From Erwinia aphidicola (GTDB lineage: Bacteria; Pseudomonadota; Gammaproteobacteria; Enterobacterales; Enterobacteriaceae), in the NCBI RefSeq assembly GCF_014773485.1, contig NZ_JACXBP010000004.1, positions 434,001-498,000 of the forward strand: DNA of 64,000 bases, written 5' to 3'. The notes below the pieces were generated by a model. The model saw only the letters and a list, made by a program, of their open reading frames with translations. It searched no databases and was not told where the DNA came from. Below are positions 37,251-47,293 of this stretch, one piece after another. Position numbers and translations under genes: made by a program. Position 1 is the first letter of the stretch; each line of letters begins with the position of its first letter.

Positions 37251-37271
37251 CATAGCTGGTTACATTTTGCG
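37251..37271 (+). promoter_or_regulatory. conserved upstream box of the first Omr RNA, probable OmpR site
   Basis: A block containing CTGGTTACATTTTGCG starts 79 bases before the RNA 5' end. The same block, slightly diverged, lies 78 bases before the second Omr RNA. GGTTACAT matches part of known OmpR boxes at ompF. Confidence 0.6.
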
Positions 37272-37329
37272 GGTAACTGTTGCGATTGCGCGGTAGCGGC
37301 TGAAGTGGGGGGATTGCTACAGTTCAGAT

Positions 37330-37410
37330 CCCAGAGGTATTGATGGGTGAACATCAAAAAGTTTTTATCGCTTTGTTTCACCAACCTGCGCAGATGCGCA
37401 GGTTTTTTTT
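37330..37410 (+). ncRNA. OmrA/OmrB-family small RNA, copy 1
   Basis: OmrA and OmrB are Hfq-dependent, OmpR-activated sRNAs that repress outer-membrane protein and curli mRNAs. The 5' end CCCAGAGGTATTGATGGGTG is the invariant Omr seed with one base changed. GGTGAA then pairs with TTTCACC later in the RNA. It ends in a rho-independent terminator, CCTGCGC, loop AGAT, GCGCAGG, and eight T residues. A TACAGT hexamer at 37318-37323 fits as -10. The 81-nt length agrees with E. coli. Which copy is OmrA and which OmrB cannot be decided here. Confidence 0.93.
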
Positions 37411-37510
37411 GCCTGTCACTCACGATCTGAAACACAGTTTCCCTGTTAACCCACCTGCATTTTTTGTATAACTCCCGCATAGTTACCTCGTTCTCTTTTC
37501 CGGAAAATTG

Positions 37511-39226
37511 ATGCCGCCGCTCAAACGAAATAAGGCTAAAGATCAGCCTGCTCCCACTTTTAATCCCGTGCGTTTCCGGCTGGTGTGCCTGGGTGTGCTG
37601 GGCTGCCTGGTGTTCCTGCTGGCCAGCACTGCGGATTTGCAGCTCATCAACCATCCAATGCTGGAGAAGCAGGCGGACGAGCGCTCGCTGCGTACCGTTA
37701 CGCTGCCGACTAACCGCGGCACCTTGCTGGACCGTAACGGTGAAGCGCTGGCCCTGAGCGTGCCGTCGCGCGATATCATCGCGGACCCGCAGCGCGTGCT
37801 GGAAGCGCACCCGGATTTTACCAGCGACAAGTGGGAATACCTGGCGAATGCGCTCGATCAGCGCCCGGAACAGCTGGCGGCCCAGATCAACGCCAATCCC
37901 AATCGCCGCTTCCTGTATCTTGGGCGTAAAATCGAACTCGGCATTGCCAAAGATATCGCCAAGCTGCACCTGACCGGCATCACCACCGTGTATGACGACA
38001 GCCGCTTCTACCCGATGTCTGAGGCGACCGGCCCGCTGCTCGGGATTGTCGGCGCGGATAATACCGGCCTGACCGGGCTGGAGAAGGGCTTCGACAAGCT
38101 ATTGCAGGGCACGCCGGGCGTGGAGAAATATCGCCAGGATGCCAACGGCAATATTGTGGCGATGATCAACTACGAGCCGCCCAAGCAGCCGCCGACGGTG
38201 CAGCTCAGCATCGACAAATTTGATCAGTACACCATGTACAGCAAGCTGCGCGACGGGGTGATCCTCAATAAAGCGGATTCGGGCGCGGCGGTGCTGATTA
38301 AGATCGACACCGGGGAGATCCTCGGTATGGCGTCTTACCCCTCTTTCAACCCGAACAATTTTGTCGATGTGTCGCCGATGCAGATGCGCAATACGGCGAT
38401 CAACGACAGCTATGAACCGGGTTCGACGGTGAAGCCGCTGGTGGTGATGGAAGGGCTGATCCGCAAGCTGGTGCGCCCGGACTCGGTGCTGGACACCACG
38501 CCGTACCGCGTCAACGGTCACCTGATCCGCGATGTTGGCCACTGGCCGCGCCTGACCATGACCGGCATCCTGCAAAAATCGAGCGATATCGGCGTATCGC
38601 ACATCGCGCTGGCGATGCCTGCCGAAGTGCTGGTCAACACCTATCACTCGTTCGGGCTGGGCAAGCCGACCGGGCTGGGGCTGACCGGTGAAAGCGTGGG
38701 CTACTTCCCGCTGCACCGCGAGCGCTGGGCCGATATCGAACGCGCCACCTTCTCATTCGGCTATGGCCTGCGCGTCACCCCGCTGCAGATTGCCCGGGAA
38801 TATGCCACCCTCGGTTCGTTTGGCGTTTATCGCCCGCTGTCGATCACTAAGGTCAGCCCGCCGGTCATGGGCACCCGGGTCGCACCGGAGGATACGGTGC
38901 GTTCGGTTGTGCACATGATGGAGAGCGATGCGCTGCCGGGTGGCAGTGGCGTGCGCGCCGCCGTGCCGGGTTACCGCCTGGCAATTAAAACCGGTACCGC
39001 CGAAAAGATGGGCGACAGCGGAAAATATGACGGTGGCTACATTAACTACACGGCAGGCGTGGCCCCGGCCAGTAACCCGCAGGTGGCGCTGGTAATTATG
39101 ATTAACCACCCAACCGCCGGCGACCACTTTGGTGGCTCGGTTGCGGCCCCGGTATTTGGCAATATTATTGGCCCGGTGCTGAAGCATATGAATATCGCCC
39201 CCGATGCCTTAAATAACCATGGGTAA
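37511..39226 (+). CDS. FtsI/PBP3-like class B penicillin-binding protein (extra copy)
   Basis: This is a septal-type peptidoglycan DD-transpeptidase of 571 residues. It has a cytoplasmic basic tail, one membrane anchor (LVCLGVLGCLVFLLASTADLQ), the PBP dimerisation/pedestal domain (TNRGTLLDRNGEALA) and the transpeptidase domain. The active-site motifs are S305-TVK in DSYEPGSTVKPLVV, SSD at residues 357-359 in LQKSSDIGVSH, and KTGT from K493. E. coli FtsI has SSN in the second motif, so the Asn is replaced by Asp here. It lies outside the dcw cluster and resembles the accessory PBP3 of Salmonella. The start at 37511 follows a weak CGGA. It is bracketed by the two Omr sRNA genes. Confidence 0.9.
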   Translation: MPPLKRNKAKDQPAPTFNPVRFRLVCLGVLGCLVFLLASTADLQLINHPMLEKQADERSLRTVTLPTNRGTLLDRNGEALALSVPSRDIIADPQRVLEAHPDFTSDKWEYLANALDQRPEQLAAQINANPNRRFLYLGRKIELGIAKDIAKLHLTGITTVYDDSRFYPMSEATGPLLGIVGADNTGLTGLEKGFDKLLQGTPGVEKYRQDANGNIVAMINYEPPKQPPTVQLSIDKFDQYTMYSKLRDGVILNKADSGAAVLIKIDTGEILGMASYPSFNPNNFVDVSPMQMRNTAINDSYEPGSTVKPLVVMEGLIRKLVRPDSVLDTTPYRVNGHLIRDVGHWPRLTMTGILQKSSDIGVSHIALAMPAEVLVNTYHSFGLGKPTGLGLTGESVGYFPLHRERWADIERATFSFGYGLRVTPLQIAREYATLGSFGVYRPLSITKVSPPVMGTRVAPEDTVRSVVHMMESDALPGGSGVRAAVPGYRLAIKTGTAEKMGDSGKYDGGYINYTAGVAPASNPQVALVIMINHPTAGDHFGGSVAAPVFGNIIGPVLKHMNIAPDALNNHG

Positions 39227-39271
39227 GAAAAATCTCAATACAATCAATATGTAAAGAAGTGCAGCAGCGGT

Positions 39272-39292
39272 CATAACTGGTTTCATTTCGCG
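39272..39292 (+). promoter_or_regulatory. conserved upstream box of the second Omr RNA
   Basis: CTGGTTTCATTTCGCG within the block differs at two positions from the box of copy 1 and sits at the same distance from the RNA start. Shared descent of the two promoters is clear. Confidence 0.6.
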
Positions 39293-39349
39293 CCAATCAT
39301 TTGCTTTTGTTTGCTGGTTTCCCCAAGGGGTTCAGATGACAATAGCTTT

Positions 39350-39445
39350 CCCAGAGGTATTGATTGGTGAGAATGCAGCCTGCTCCCGGCAGGCTGATAC
39401 CCTGTTCAGTTGCACCAACCCACGCGGATGCGTGGGTTTTTTTTT
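39350..39445 (+). ncRNA. OmrA/OmrB-family small RNA, copy 2
   Basis: The 5' end CCCAGAGGTATTGATTGGTG is identical to the E. coli OmrA seed. TTGGTG is complementary to CACCAA near the 3' end, and an internal hairpin (CAGCCTG, CAGGCTG) lies between. The terminator is ACCCACGC, loop GGAT, GCGTGGGT plus nine T residues in all. The length is about 96 nt, a little longer than in E. coli because of the internal hairpin. It is in the same orientation as copy 1, downstream of the PBP gene. Confidence 0.93.
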
Positions 39446-39597
39446 GCCTGCCACTCTCCCTTTACCTAATCATGTCAGCAGAAAGACTCGCTAACATCTG
39501 CAGCCGCTTTAATTACACCAATCGTCAAAAGAAAAAATCCCGACCCTGTAAGGTGCTTCTACCACTGCGCAGTTCTGCATTCCATTGCGCGGTGTCA

Positions 39598-39638
39598 GCC
39601 CCTTGATGTGTTGGTAGCGCGACAAGGGGCGCTTTTTT
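39598..39638 (+). terminator. terminator-like hairpin before the RHH gene
   Basis: GCCCCTTG (39598-39605) pairs with CAAGGGGC (39623-39630), followed by GC and six T residues. It lies 21 bases before the RHH start codon. It could end an unannotated transcript from the 39.45-39.6 kb stretch or attenuate the RHH gene. Confidence 0.6.
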
Positions 39639-39658
39639 ACTCTCAGGAATTGCTCACG

Positions 39659-39847
39659 ATGCCGAAACTTAAAGACAGGACGCAGAAAGTCGGTGGCCGC
39701 TCAGCGGCTTTTCAGTTGCGTATCAACCCTGAACTTCACGCTCAGCTGAGAACGCTGACCGACGATGACAATGTCACGCTTGCCTGCTGGCTGAAGGAGC
39801 TGGCCCGGCGTGAGCTGCGTCGGCGAGGGATTGAACCGCGCGGCTAA
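39659..39847 (+). CDS. small ribbon-helix-helix (Arc/HicB-like) protein
   Basis: The 62 residues form a basic N-terminus (MPKLKDRTQKVGGRS), a strand (SAAFQLRI), and two helices (NPELHAQLRTLTD and TLACWLKELARRELRRRG). This is the ribbon-helix-helix layout of Arc, MetJ and HicB-like antitoxins. AGGA lies 12 bases upstream of the ATG, preceded by a terminator-like hairpin. No toxin-sized partner is adjacent. It may regulate the efflux operon that follows 200 bp downstream, but nothing in the sequence proves this. Confidence 0.7.
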   Translation: MPKLKDRTQKVGGRSAAFQLRINPELHAQLRTLTDDDNVTLACWLKELARRELRRRGIEPRG

Positions 39848-39979
39848 TAACAGCGAATGAACCGTACGAAGGGGCCATGTACGGCTGTTGATTATGTTGA
39901 TTCGGCACGAAGCGTTTAAACGTAGCGTTTCGATAACAACCCTTGCAGAAACTTAACACTGTCAGGATGACGCTCCCTC

Positions 39980-40014
39980 TATAATGGCTCTCCTTTATGA
40001 GAGTAATCACTCTC
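39980..40014 (+). promoter_or_regulatory. promoter element and palindrome before the AcrAB-like operon
   Basis: A perfect -10 hexamer TATAAT lies at 39980-39985, but no good -35 is seen at standard spacing. Just downstream, GAGAGT, AATC and ACTCTC (39999-40014) form a perfect palindrome near the expected +1, a typical repressor site. A second, weaker dyad (AATTAG/CTAATT) follows. Confidence 0.45.
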
Positions 40015-40049
40015 GTTACTAATTAGTATCATCTAATTGAGACTTCACC

Positions 40050-41177
40050 ATGCGCTTAAGGATCCTCCCCGCGAGTTTAATTTTTTTGCTGGCCGCCTGC
40101 GATCGGACGCCCGCGCCACCCATTAGCGAGGCTGCCGTCAACGTCGGCGTCGCGACCTTACACAGCCAGCCCGTCACGCTGTTTACTCAATTGCCTGGCC
40201 GCACCACTGCGGTACGTACCGCGGAAGTTCGCCCGCAGGTGAGCGGGATTATCCTCAAACGCCTGTTTACCGAAGGCAGCGAGGTAAAAGCCGGGCAGCC
40301 GCTGTACCAGATCGATCCGGCGACCTATCAGGCTGCTTACGATAAGGCGCTGGCAACCTCAATTAACGCCGACAAGCTGGCGGCGCGCTACAAACCGCTG
40401 GCCGCCGCCCACGCCATCAGCTTCCAGACCTGGGATGATACCGTTGCCGCCGCGCGCGAAGCGAAAGCCGATCTCGAAAGCGCCAAGGTCAATCTCAATT
40501 ACACCCACGTGCTGGCACCGATCGGTGGTCATATTGGCCGCTCGCTGTCGACGGAAGGCGCGCTGGTCACCAGCGGGCAGACAGGCTATATGAGCCTGAT
40601 CCAGCAGCTTGACCCGATCTACGTTGACGTCAGCGAGTCCTCACTCAACCTGCTGGCACAGCGGCGCGCGCTGGCTGAAGGCAGGCTGAAGGCCGCAGGG
40701 CAGAATGCCGCCGCCGTAAAACTGACGCTGGAGGATGGTTCGGCGTACCCGCTGGAAGGGAAGCTGGAGTTCACTGAGGTGACCGTCGATGAAAGCACCG
40801 GAAGCGTGACGCTGCGAGCCGCATTCCCGAACCCTCAGCGCCAACTGCTGCCGGGAATGTTTGTGCATGCCAGCCTGCCGCAGGGCGTCGCCGAGCAGGG
40901 GCTGCTGGTGCCGCTGGAAGCGATTATGCACGACACCAAAGGGCGGCCCTATGCGTATGTGGTGGGGGCAGATAACCGGCTGCAAGTGCAGATGGTCAGC
41001 ACCGGGCAGATGGTCGGCAAAGCCTGGCTGGTCAACTCAGGCCTGAAAGCGGGCGACCGCGTGGTGGTGGACGGCCTGCAAAACGTGCGTGCCGGAACAC
41101 GGGTCAACGCCACGGCGAGCCAGCCTAAAGTCGCGCCGCAGGCCAACCTCACCACCACCGATCCTTCCGCGCAGTAA
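40050..41177 (+). CDS. RND efflux periplasmic adaptor (AcrA/MexA-like)
   Basis: This is the membrane-fusion protein of a tripartite drug pump. The 375 residues have a lipoprotein signal ([11 protein letters not shown], lipobox LAAC). The two lipoyl half-motifs are [34 protein letters not shown] and [25 protein letters not shown], with a helical hairpin between them and a beta-barrel domain after. It is the first of three genes, 14 bp before the transporter. Confidence 0.92.
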   Translation: MRLRILPASLIFLLAACDRTPAPPISEAAVNVGVATLHSQPVTLFTQLPGRTTAVRTAEVRPQVSGIILKRLFTEGSEVKAGQPLYQIDPATYQAAYDKALATSINADKLAARYKPLAAAHAISFQTWDDTVAAAREAKADLESAKVNLNYTHVLAPIGGHIGRSLSTEGALVTSGQTGYMSLIQQLDPIYVDVSESSLNLLAQRRALAEGRLKAAGQNAAAVKLTLEDGSAYPLEGKLEFTEVTVDESTGSVTLRAAFPNPQRQLLPGMFVHASLPQGVAEQGLLVPLEAIMHDTKGRPYAYVVGADNRLQVQMVSTGQMVGKAWLVNSGLKAGDRVVVDGLQNVRAGTRVNATASQPKVAPQANLTTTDPSAQ

Positions 41178-41191
41178 ATCAGGAAAATCAG

Positions 41192-44100
41192 ATGTCAAAA
41201 TTCTTCATTGAACGCCCGATCTTCGCCTGGGTGGTGGCAATCGTGGTGATGCTGGTCGGCGCACTGTCGATCTACAGCCTGCCGATCAACCAGTATCCTA
41301 ACATTGCGCCGCCGGCGATCTCGGTGCAGGTGGCTTACCCAGGCGCCAGCGCGGAGACCACCCAGAACACCGTGGTCCAGGTTATCGAGCAGCAGCTCAA
41401 CGGGCTGGATAATCTGCGCTATATCGAATCACAGAGTAACAGTGACGGTAGCGCGACCATCATTGTCACCTTTAATCAGGGCACCGACCCGGATACTGCC
41501 CAGGTGCAGGTGCAGAACAAGGTGTCGCTGGCGGAATCCCAGCTGCCGACCGAGGTGGTGAATCAGGGGATCAACATCCGTAAATACCAGGCGAACTTTA
41601 TGCTGGTCGTTGGTCTCACCTCCAGCAACCCTAATATGAGCAACGGCGACCTGGCGGATCTGCTGGTGTCGAAACTGCAGGACCCCATCGCCCGCAGTAA
41701 CGGCGTCGGTGATTTTATCGTGTTGGGGTCTGAGTACGGCATGCGCATCTGGCTCGACCCGGCGAAACTGTACAAATATCAGCTGATCCCCAGCGATATC
41801 ACCACCGCCATCACCCAGCAGAACGTCCAGGTCTCCAGCGGTAAGCTGGCGGGGCTGCCAACCGTGCAGGGGGCGCGCTTCAGCGCCACTATCGTCGGCA
41901 AGACGCGCCTGCAGTCGGTGGAACAGTTTAAAAATATCCTGCTGAAGGTAAATACGGACGGCTCGCAGGTGCACCTGCGTGATGTCGGCGGTGTCGACCT
42001 CGGTCCGCAGGATTACAGTATTTCCGCCACCTTTAACGGTAAACCTTCCGTGGGGATTGCGCTGCGCCTGGCCAGCGGCGGCAACGTGCTGGATGCGATT
42101 AACAGCGTGCGCGCCACGGTGAAAACCATCGAGCCGTTCCTGCCTGACGGCGTAAAAGTGAACTTCCCGTACGACACTTCTCCGGTGGTCAGCGCCTCAA
42201 TCCACGAGGTAGTGAAAACGCTGATTGAGGCGATTATCCTGGTGTTCCTGGTGATGCTGCTGTTCCTGCAAAACCTGCGCGCTACCCTGATCACCACCAT
42301 GGTGGTGCCGGTGGTGCTGCTCGGCACCTTCGGTATTTTATCCGCCTGCGGATACACCATTAACACTCTGACGATGTTCGGCATGGTGCTGGCGATTGGC
42401 CTGCTGGTGGATGATGCCATCGTGGTGGTAGAGAACGTCGAGCGCGTGATGCATGACGAAGGGCTGGATCCGAAAGCTGCCACCATTAAATCGATGCAGC
42501 AGATTCAGGGGGCGCTGGTGGGGATTGCACTGGTGCTGTCGGCGGTGCTGCTGCCGATGGCCTTCTTCAGCGGATCGACCGGGACCATCTACCGCCAGTT
42601 CTCGATCACTATCGTTTCGGCGATGGTGCTGTCGGTGCTGATGGCGATGATCTTCACGCCAGCGCTCTGCGCCACGCTGCTAAAAGCCAGCTCGGCCAAT
42701 GTGAAAACCACCGGTTTCGCGGGCTGGTTCAACCGCAAATTTGACGCCGGGGCGCTGAGCTATACCCGCAGCGTGGGCACGGTGATCTCACGCCGTGGCC
42801 TGTTCTTTATCGTCTACCTGGTGATTGTCGGCGCCACCGGCTACCTGTTTACCCGCGTGCCGACCTCGTTCCTGCCGGACGAGGACCAGGGGGTCATGAT
42901 GATGCAGATGACCCTGCCCGCAAACGCCTCCAGCGAGCGCACCCAGCAGGTGCTGGATGAGGCCGGAGACTGGCTGCTGAAGCATGAACCCGCCGTACAA
43001 TCGGTGTTCTCACCGAACGGCTTTAGCTTTGCCGGGCGCGGGGAAAATACCGCCATGTCCTTCGTACTGCTAAAACCCTGGGATCAGCGCAACAGCAATG
43101 AGTCGGTGGCTAAAGTGGCTGCGCGCACCATGGCGTACTTCGCCACGCTGAAAGATGTCAAAGCCTACGCGCTGGTGCCGCCTGCGGTCATGGAGCTGGG
43201 TAACGCCACCGGCTTCGACTTCTTCCTGCAGGATATCAACAACCAGGGCCATGCTGCGCTGATGGCGGCGCGTAATCAGTTCCTCGCCAAGGCCGCGCAG
43301 GACAAACGGCTGTTCGCCACCCGCCCCAACGGTATGGAGGATGAGCCGCAGTATCACCTGATTATTGACGATGAACGCGCCCGCGCGCTGGGGCTGAGCC
43401 TGGAAGATATCAATGACACGCTCTCCACCGCCTGGGGGTCGACCTACGTTAACCAGTTCATCTACAACGGGCGCGTGAAGAAAGTTTACGTGCAGGGCAA
43501 CGCCGGTTCGCGCGTCACGCCGGAAGATCTCGACAAGTGGTACTTTCGCAATGCCAGCGGCGATATGGTGCCGTATTCGGCGTTTGGCAGCGGCAAATGG
43601 CAGTCCGGTTCGCCGCGCTATGAGCGCTTTAACGGCGTCTCGGCGGTAGAAATTATGGGTTCCCCGGCGGCAGGCTACAGCTCCGGCGATGCGGTGAAGG
43701 CCGTTAATCAGATTGCCGCCACGCTGCCAAAAGGGTTCCGCGTGCAGTGGCACGGCCTGTCGTATGAGGAGCAGATGTCCGGATCGCAGACCCCGGCGCT
43801 GTATACCATTTCGATCATCATGGTGTTCCTGTGCCTGGCGGCGCTGTATGAGAGCTGGTCGATTCCCATTTCTGTGCTGCTGGTGGTGCCGCTCGGCGTG
43901 CTGGGGACCATTCTTGCCGTGCTGCTGCGCGGGCTGACCAATGATGTGTTCTTCCAGGTCGGGTTGTTGACCACCGTCGGGCTGGCGGCGAAAAACGCCA
44001 TTCTGATCGTCGAGTTTGCCAAGGAACTGCACGATAACCACGGCAAGAGCCTGGTGGAAGCGGCAACCGAAGCGGCCAGGCTGCGTATCCGACCGATCAT

Positions 44101-44320
44101 CATGACCTCCATGGCCTTTGTGCTGGGCGTATTCCCGCTGACCATTTCGCACGGCGCGGGGGCGGGTAGCCAGCACTCTATTGGTACTGCGGTGGTGGGA
44201 GGCATGATCACCGCAACCTTCCTCGCCATCTTCTTTGTGCCGATGTTCTATGTGGCGATCTCACAGTGCTTCACGCGTAATAAAAAGACGCAAACTGAGG
44301 ATGAAAAACATGATGCGTAA
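41192..44320 (+). CDS. RND multidrug efflux transporter (AcrB/MexB, HAE1 family)
   Basis: This is the inner-membrane proton antiporter of the pump, 1042 residues with twelve helices and two large periplasmic loops. It begins [20 protein letters not shown]. The proton-relay aspartates are D407 and D408 in [18 protein letters not shown], the same numbering as AcrB. The relay lysine is in [16 protein letters not shown], near residue 935. It overlaps the outer-membrane factor gene by 11 bp. The substrate range is not deducible. Confidence 0.94.
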   Translation: MSKFFIERPIFAWVVAIVVMLVGALSIYSLPINQYPNIAPPAISVQVAYPGASAETTQNTVVQVIEQQLNGLDNLRYIESQSNSDGSATIIVTFNQGTDPDTAQVQVQNKVSLAESQLPTEVVNQGINIRKYQANFMLVVGLTSSNPNMSNGDLADLLVSKLQDPIARSNGVGDFIVLGSEYGMRIWLDPAKLYKYQLIPSDITTAITQQNVQVSSGKLAGLPTVQGARFSATIVGKTRLQSVEQFKNILLKVNTDGSQVHLRDVGGVDLGPQDYSISATFNGKPSVGIALRLASGGNVLDAINSVRATVKTIEPFLPDGVKVNFPYDTSPVVSASIHEVVKTLIEAIILVFLVMLLFLQNLRATLITTMVVPVVLLGTFGILSACGYTINTLTMFGMVLAIGLLVDDAIVVVENVERVMHDEGLDPKAATIKSMQQIQGALVGIALVLSAVLLPMAFFSGSTGTIYRQFSITIVSAMVLSVLMAMIFTPALCATLLKASSANVKTTGFAGWFNRKFDAGALSYTRSVGTVISRRGLFFIVYLVIVGATGYLFTRVPTSFLPDEDQGVMMMQMTLPANASSERTQQVLDEAGDWLLKHEPAVQSVFSPNGFSFAGRGENTAMSFVLLKPWDQRNSNESVAKVAARTMAYFATLKDVKAYALVPPAVMELGNATGFDFFLQDINNQGHAALMAARNQFLAKAAQDKRLFATRPNGMEDEPQYHLIIDDERARALGLSLEDINDTLSTAWGSTYVNQFIYNGRVKKVYVQGNAGSRVTPEDLDKWYFRNASGDMVPYSAFGSGKWQSGSPRYERFNGVSAVEIMGSPAAGYSSGDAVKAVNQIAATLPKGFRVQWHGLSYEEQMSGSQTPALYTISIIMVFLCLAALYESWSIPISVLLVVPLGVLGTILAVLLRGLTNDVFFQVGLLTTVGLAAKNAILIVEFAKELHDNHGKSLVEAATEAARLRIRPIIMTSMAFVLGVFPLTISHGAGAGSQHSIGTAVVGGMITATFLAIFFVPMFYVAISQCFTRNKKTQTEDEKHDA

Positions 44321-45716
44321 GTCATTCACTCTGGGTGTTGTGCCGCTGGCGCTGATTATGGCGGGTTGTACCATGGAGCCGGACTATCATCGTCCGGCGC
44401 TGCCGGTGGCCACGCACTATGGCAGCCAGGATCGAACCCACGCCGGAAATGGCGCAGAGATCCGCTGGCAGAGCTTTTTTACCGACCCGGTGATGCACAA
44501 ACTGATTGCCAGCGCGCTCGCCAATAACCGCGACCTGCGGGTGGCGGCGCTGAACGTGGAAGTGGCGCGTTCGCAGGTGCAAATTGACCGTGCGGCGCTG
44601 CTGCCGTCCATCGACCTCGATGCTGAAGGGAGCGGCACCCATCTGCCAGGGGGCCTTTACAGCACGCAGAGCAGCGGCCCGGTAACCTATCATCAGATGA
44701 GTACCAGCCTGGGGGTGACCGCGTGGGAGCTGGACTTCTTCGGCCGCCTGCGCAGCCTGCGCGACCAGGGGCTGGAACAGTATCTGGCCACCGCAGCCAC
44801 CCAGCGCGCGACGCAGATCAGCCTGATCGCCGAAGTGGCTTCGAGCTATCTGTCGCTGTGCTCGGATAACGAGCTGCTGGCACTGGCGCAGGAGACGGCG
44901 AAAAGTCAGCAGGATTCATATGACCTGACCAAACGCAGCTATGACGGCGGCGTGGCCAGCGAGCAGGATCTGGTACAGGCAGAAACGTCGGTGCGCACGG
45001 CGCAGGCCGATATCGCCAGCTACAGCCGTCAGGTGCGTCAGGACGTTAACGCGCTGGCGCTGCTGGTGGGGAGCGATCTGCCGCCGGACCTGCTGGCGGG
45101 CGCGCGCCTGCAGAAAGCGTGGCACTTTCCGGCCACGCCAGCGGGCCTGCCGTCTGACCTGCTGACCCACCGCCCGGATATTATCGCGGCGGAACATACC
45201 CTGAAAGCCGCCAACGCCAATATCGGCGCGGCGCGGGCGGCGTTCTTCCCCAGCATCAGCCTGACCGCTTCTGGCGGTTCGACCTCGGCCACTTTCAGCC
45301 ACCTGCTCTCCGGCGGCACGGCGGCCTGGTCGTTTGGCCCGAGTATCAGCCTGCCGATCTTCGATGGCGGGGTGAATTCGGCCAATCTGGATATCGCTAA
45401 ACTGCAAAAACGCATTGAAATCGCCGACTATGAAAAAAACATTCAGACCGCGTTTAAAGAGGTGGGGAATGCCCTGGCGGGGCAGGAAACCTATCAGGAT
45501 GAGCTAAAAGCACGCCAGCTGGATGAGGCGGCAAACCAGCGCAATTTCCGCTTTGCCACGGTGCGCTACCGTGAAGGCGTGGATAATTATCTCAATGTTC
45601 TGGTCGCGCAGCGTTCACTGTATGCATCCCAGCAGTCGCTGATTGCCACCCGTCTGGGGCAGTTAAACCAGCAGATCACGCTGTATAAAGCGCTGGGAGG
45701 TGGCTGGAGATCGTGA
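44310..45716 (+). CDS. outer-membrane factor of the AcrAB-like pump (NodT/OprM-like)
   Basis: This is a TolC-family channel lipoprotein of 468 residues. It has a signal with lipobox ([17 protein letters not shown]), and two structural repeats end in the helix segment [24 protein letters not shown]. The start at 44310 lies 10 bases from GAGG and inside the transporter's last codons. Having its own OMF suggests independence from the housekeeping TolC. Confidence 0.92.
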   Translation: MMRKSFTLGVVPLALIMAGCTMEPDYHRPALPVATHYGSQDRTHAGNGAEIRWQSFFTDPVMHKLIASALANNRDLRVAALNVEVARSQVQIDRAALLPSIDLDAEGSGTHLPGGLYSTQSSGPVTYHQMSTSLGVTAWELDFFGRLRSLRDQGLEQYLATAATQRATQISLIAEVASSYLSLCSDNELLALAQETAKSQQDSYDLTKRSYDGGVASEQDLVQAETSVRTAQADIASYSRQVRQDVNALALLVGSDLPPDLLAGARLQKAWHFPATPAGLPSDLLTHRPDIIAAEHTLKAANANIGAARAAFFPSISLTASGGSTSATFSHLLSGGTAAWSFGPSISLPIFDGGVNSANLDIAKLQKRIEIADYEKNIQTAFKEVGNALAGQETYQDELKARQLDEAANQRNFRFATVRYREGVDNYLNVLVAQRSLYASQQSLIATRLGQLNQQITLYKALGGGWRS

Positions 45717-45831
45717 GCATTCCTGATTAAATATCGCATTTTTTACGAAATTCTTACGCCCCCAATATAGAATCTCGTCAGCGGGATAGATGATGATAGA
45801 AATGACTATCAACAACGGTTGATGGCTTAGC

Positions 45832-45855
45832 GGGTCAGGCATGCCTGACCCCTAC
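45832..45855. repeat. GGCATGCC-core palindrome
   Basis: GGGTCAGGCATGCCTGACCC followed by CTAC, identical in its 20-base core to the copy at 19502. Confidence 0.85.
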
Positions 45856-45883
45856 AAAACCAGAGTACAAATCCGCAGCTGTC

Positions 45884-45938
45884 GCGGCATGCCTGGCCCG
45901 CATCAGATATCCGTAGGGGCCATGGCATGCCTGGCCCG
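45884..45938. repeat. one half and one full GGCATGCC-core element
   Basis: The half-element GCGGCATGCCTGGCCCG is at 45884-45900. The full element at 45913-45938 runs GTAGGGGCCATGGCATGCC and then TGGCCCG, with an extra T in the left arm as at 33260. Confidence 0.8.
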
Positions 45939-46060
45939 TCAGAATGTGGTTGTACAAGGTTGCGTAGGGTCCGGAACAGATCTGACCCGCATTGCATTCT
46001 TATCGCGCTGGAAATTCCGGCGCATTTATCACTTTGCTGCATCTGAAAGAACGTAACCTC

Positions 46061-47293
46061 ATGACCGCGAACCGCCCGAAAAAGCCGCACTCCCGGCGTA
46101 ATATCATCCTCTGCGTTATTTTGCTATTGCTTGTCGCAGGCCTGGTCTGGCGCTTCTGGCCGACTCATTCCGCAGCGGGCGCGCATGGCGGCATGAAAGG
46201 GCCGGGCGGGCCCGGTAGTGCAGGCCCGATGATGGCGGGGATGACGACGCCGGTGCACACCAGCGAGGTCACGCAGGCTGATGTGCCCATCTATCTGACG
46301 GCGCTTGGCACTGTCATCCCCAACGCCACGGTCACCGTGACCAGTCGCGTTGACGGGCAGCTGACGCACGTTTACTTCAAAGAGGGGCAGAAAGTCAGCG
46401 CCGGGCAGCTGCTGGCGCAGATTGATCCGCGCAGCTACCAGGCCACGCTGGCGCAGTATCAGGGCGACCTTAACCAGAATCAGGCGCTGCTGAAAAGTGC
46501 CCAGCTGACGCTGGCGCGCTACCAGAAACTGTTTGCCCAGGACTCGCTGGCGCGCCAGGATCTCGACACGCAAACGGCCACCGTCGGCCAGTACAGCGGG
46601 GCGGTGAAAGCCGATCTGGCACAGATTGATGCGGCAAAGCTTAACATTGAGTATGCGCGCATCACCGCCCCGATCGGCGGGCGCGTCGGCCTGCGGTTGG
46701 TCGATGCCGGTAACATGGTGCAGAGCAGCTCCACTACCGGGTTAGTCACCATTACCCAGACCCAGCCTGCCGCGGTGACCTTTAGCGTGCCGCAAAGCCA
46801 TATCCCGTCGTTGCTTAAAGCGCTGCACCACGACCAGAGCCTGCCCGCCACCGCGTTTGACCAGCAGGGCAGCAGCGAGCTGGGGCAGGGGGAGGTGCAG
46901 TTTATCAGCAACCAGATCGATACCAGTACCGGTAGCGTGGAGCTAAAAGCGCTGTTTGCCAATCAGGATGAGGCGCTCTATCCCAATCAGTTTGTCAATC
47001 TGCGCCTGCAAACCGGCACGCTGAAACAGGCGATGGTCATCCCGGCTCAGGCACTGCAGCTCAGCAGCGATGGCAGCTTTGTCTGGGTGGTCAATAAAGA
47101 CCACAGCGTGACGCGCAGGGCGGTGAAAACTGGCCCGGCGTTTGGTGACAGCCAGCAGGCGATCCTCGCAGGGGTGACGGCCGGCGAGCAGGTCGTCACG
47201 GAAGGGATCGATCGCCTGACCAACGGCAGCAAAGTCTCGGTGGTTTCTGCCGAAGAGGCGCAGAGCGCGGCCGGCAGTAAGACAGCACCATGA
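46061..47293 (+). CDS. MdtA/MuxA-type RND periplasmic adaptor
   Basis: This is the adaptor of a heteromeric RND pump, 410 residues. A basic start and one hydrophobic segment ([20 protein letters not shown]) suggest an uncleaved anchor or signal; no lipobox is present. A Gly/Met-rich linker ([19 protein letters not shown]) precedes the lipoyl motifs [31 protein letters not shown] and [20 protein letters not shown]. It overlaps the next gene by 4 bases. The MdtABC type is inferred from the two different transporters that follow; unlike E. coli, no mdtD or baeSR follows. Confidence 0.9.
   Translation: MTANRPKKPHSRRNIILCVILLLLVAGLVWRFWPTHSAAGAHGGMKGPGGPGSAGPMMAGMTTPVHTSEVTQADVPIYLTALGTVIPNATVTVTSRVDGQLTHVYFKEGQKVSAGQLLAQIDPRSYQATLAQYQGDLNQNQALLKSAQLTLARYQKLFAQDSLARQDLDTQTATVGQYSGAVKADLAQIDAAKLNIEYARITAPIGGRVGLRLVDAGNMVQSSSTTGLVTITQTQPAAVTFSVPQSHIPSLLKALHHDQSLPATAFDQQGSSELGQGEVQFISNQIDTSTGSVELKALFANQDEALYPNQFVNLRLQTGTLKQAMVIPAQALQLSSDGSFVWVVNKDHSVTRRAVKTGPAFGDSQQAILAGVTAGEQVVTEGIDRLTNGSKVSVVSAEEAQSAAGSKTAP

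Larger units (their letters stand above)
45717..46060. other. 0.34-kb gap between the two RND operons
   Basis: The gap carries a possible promoter (TTTACG and TATAGA, 18 bases apart, near 45742-45771) and several members of the palindromic repeat family. If that promoter is used, the mRNA leader of the second pump would be nearly 300 bases and full of hairpins. No ORF is convincing. Confidence 0.45.

Noticed and set aside
37511-39226. The PBP as the essential dcw-cluster ftsI
   Set aside because: No mraZ, mraW, ftsL or murE neighbours, and the C-terminal tail and SxN motif differ; an accessory copy fits better.
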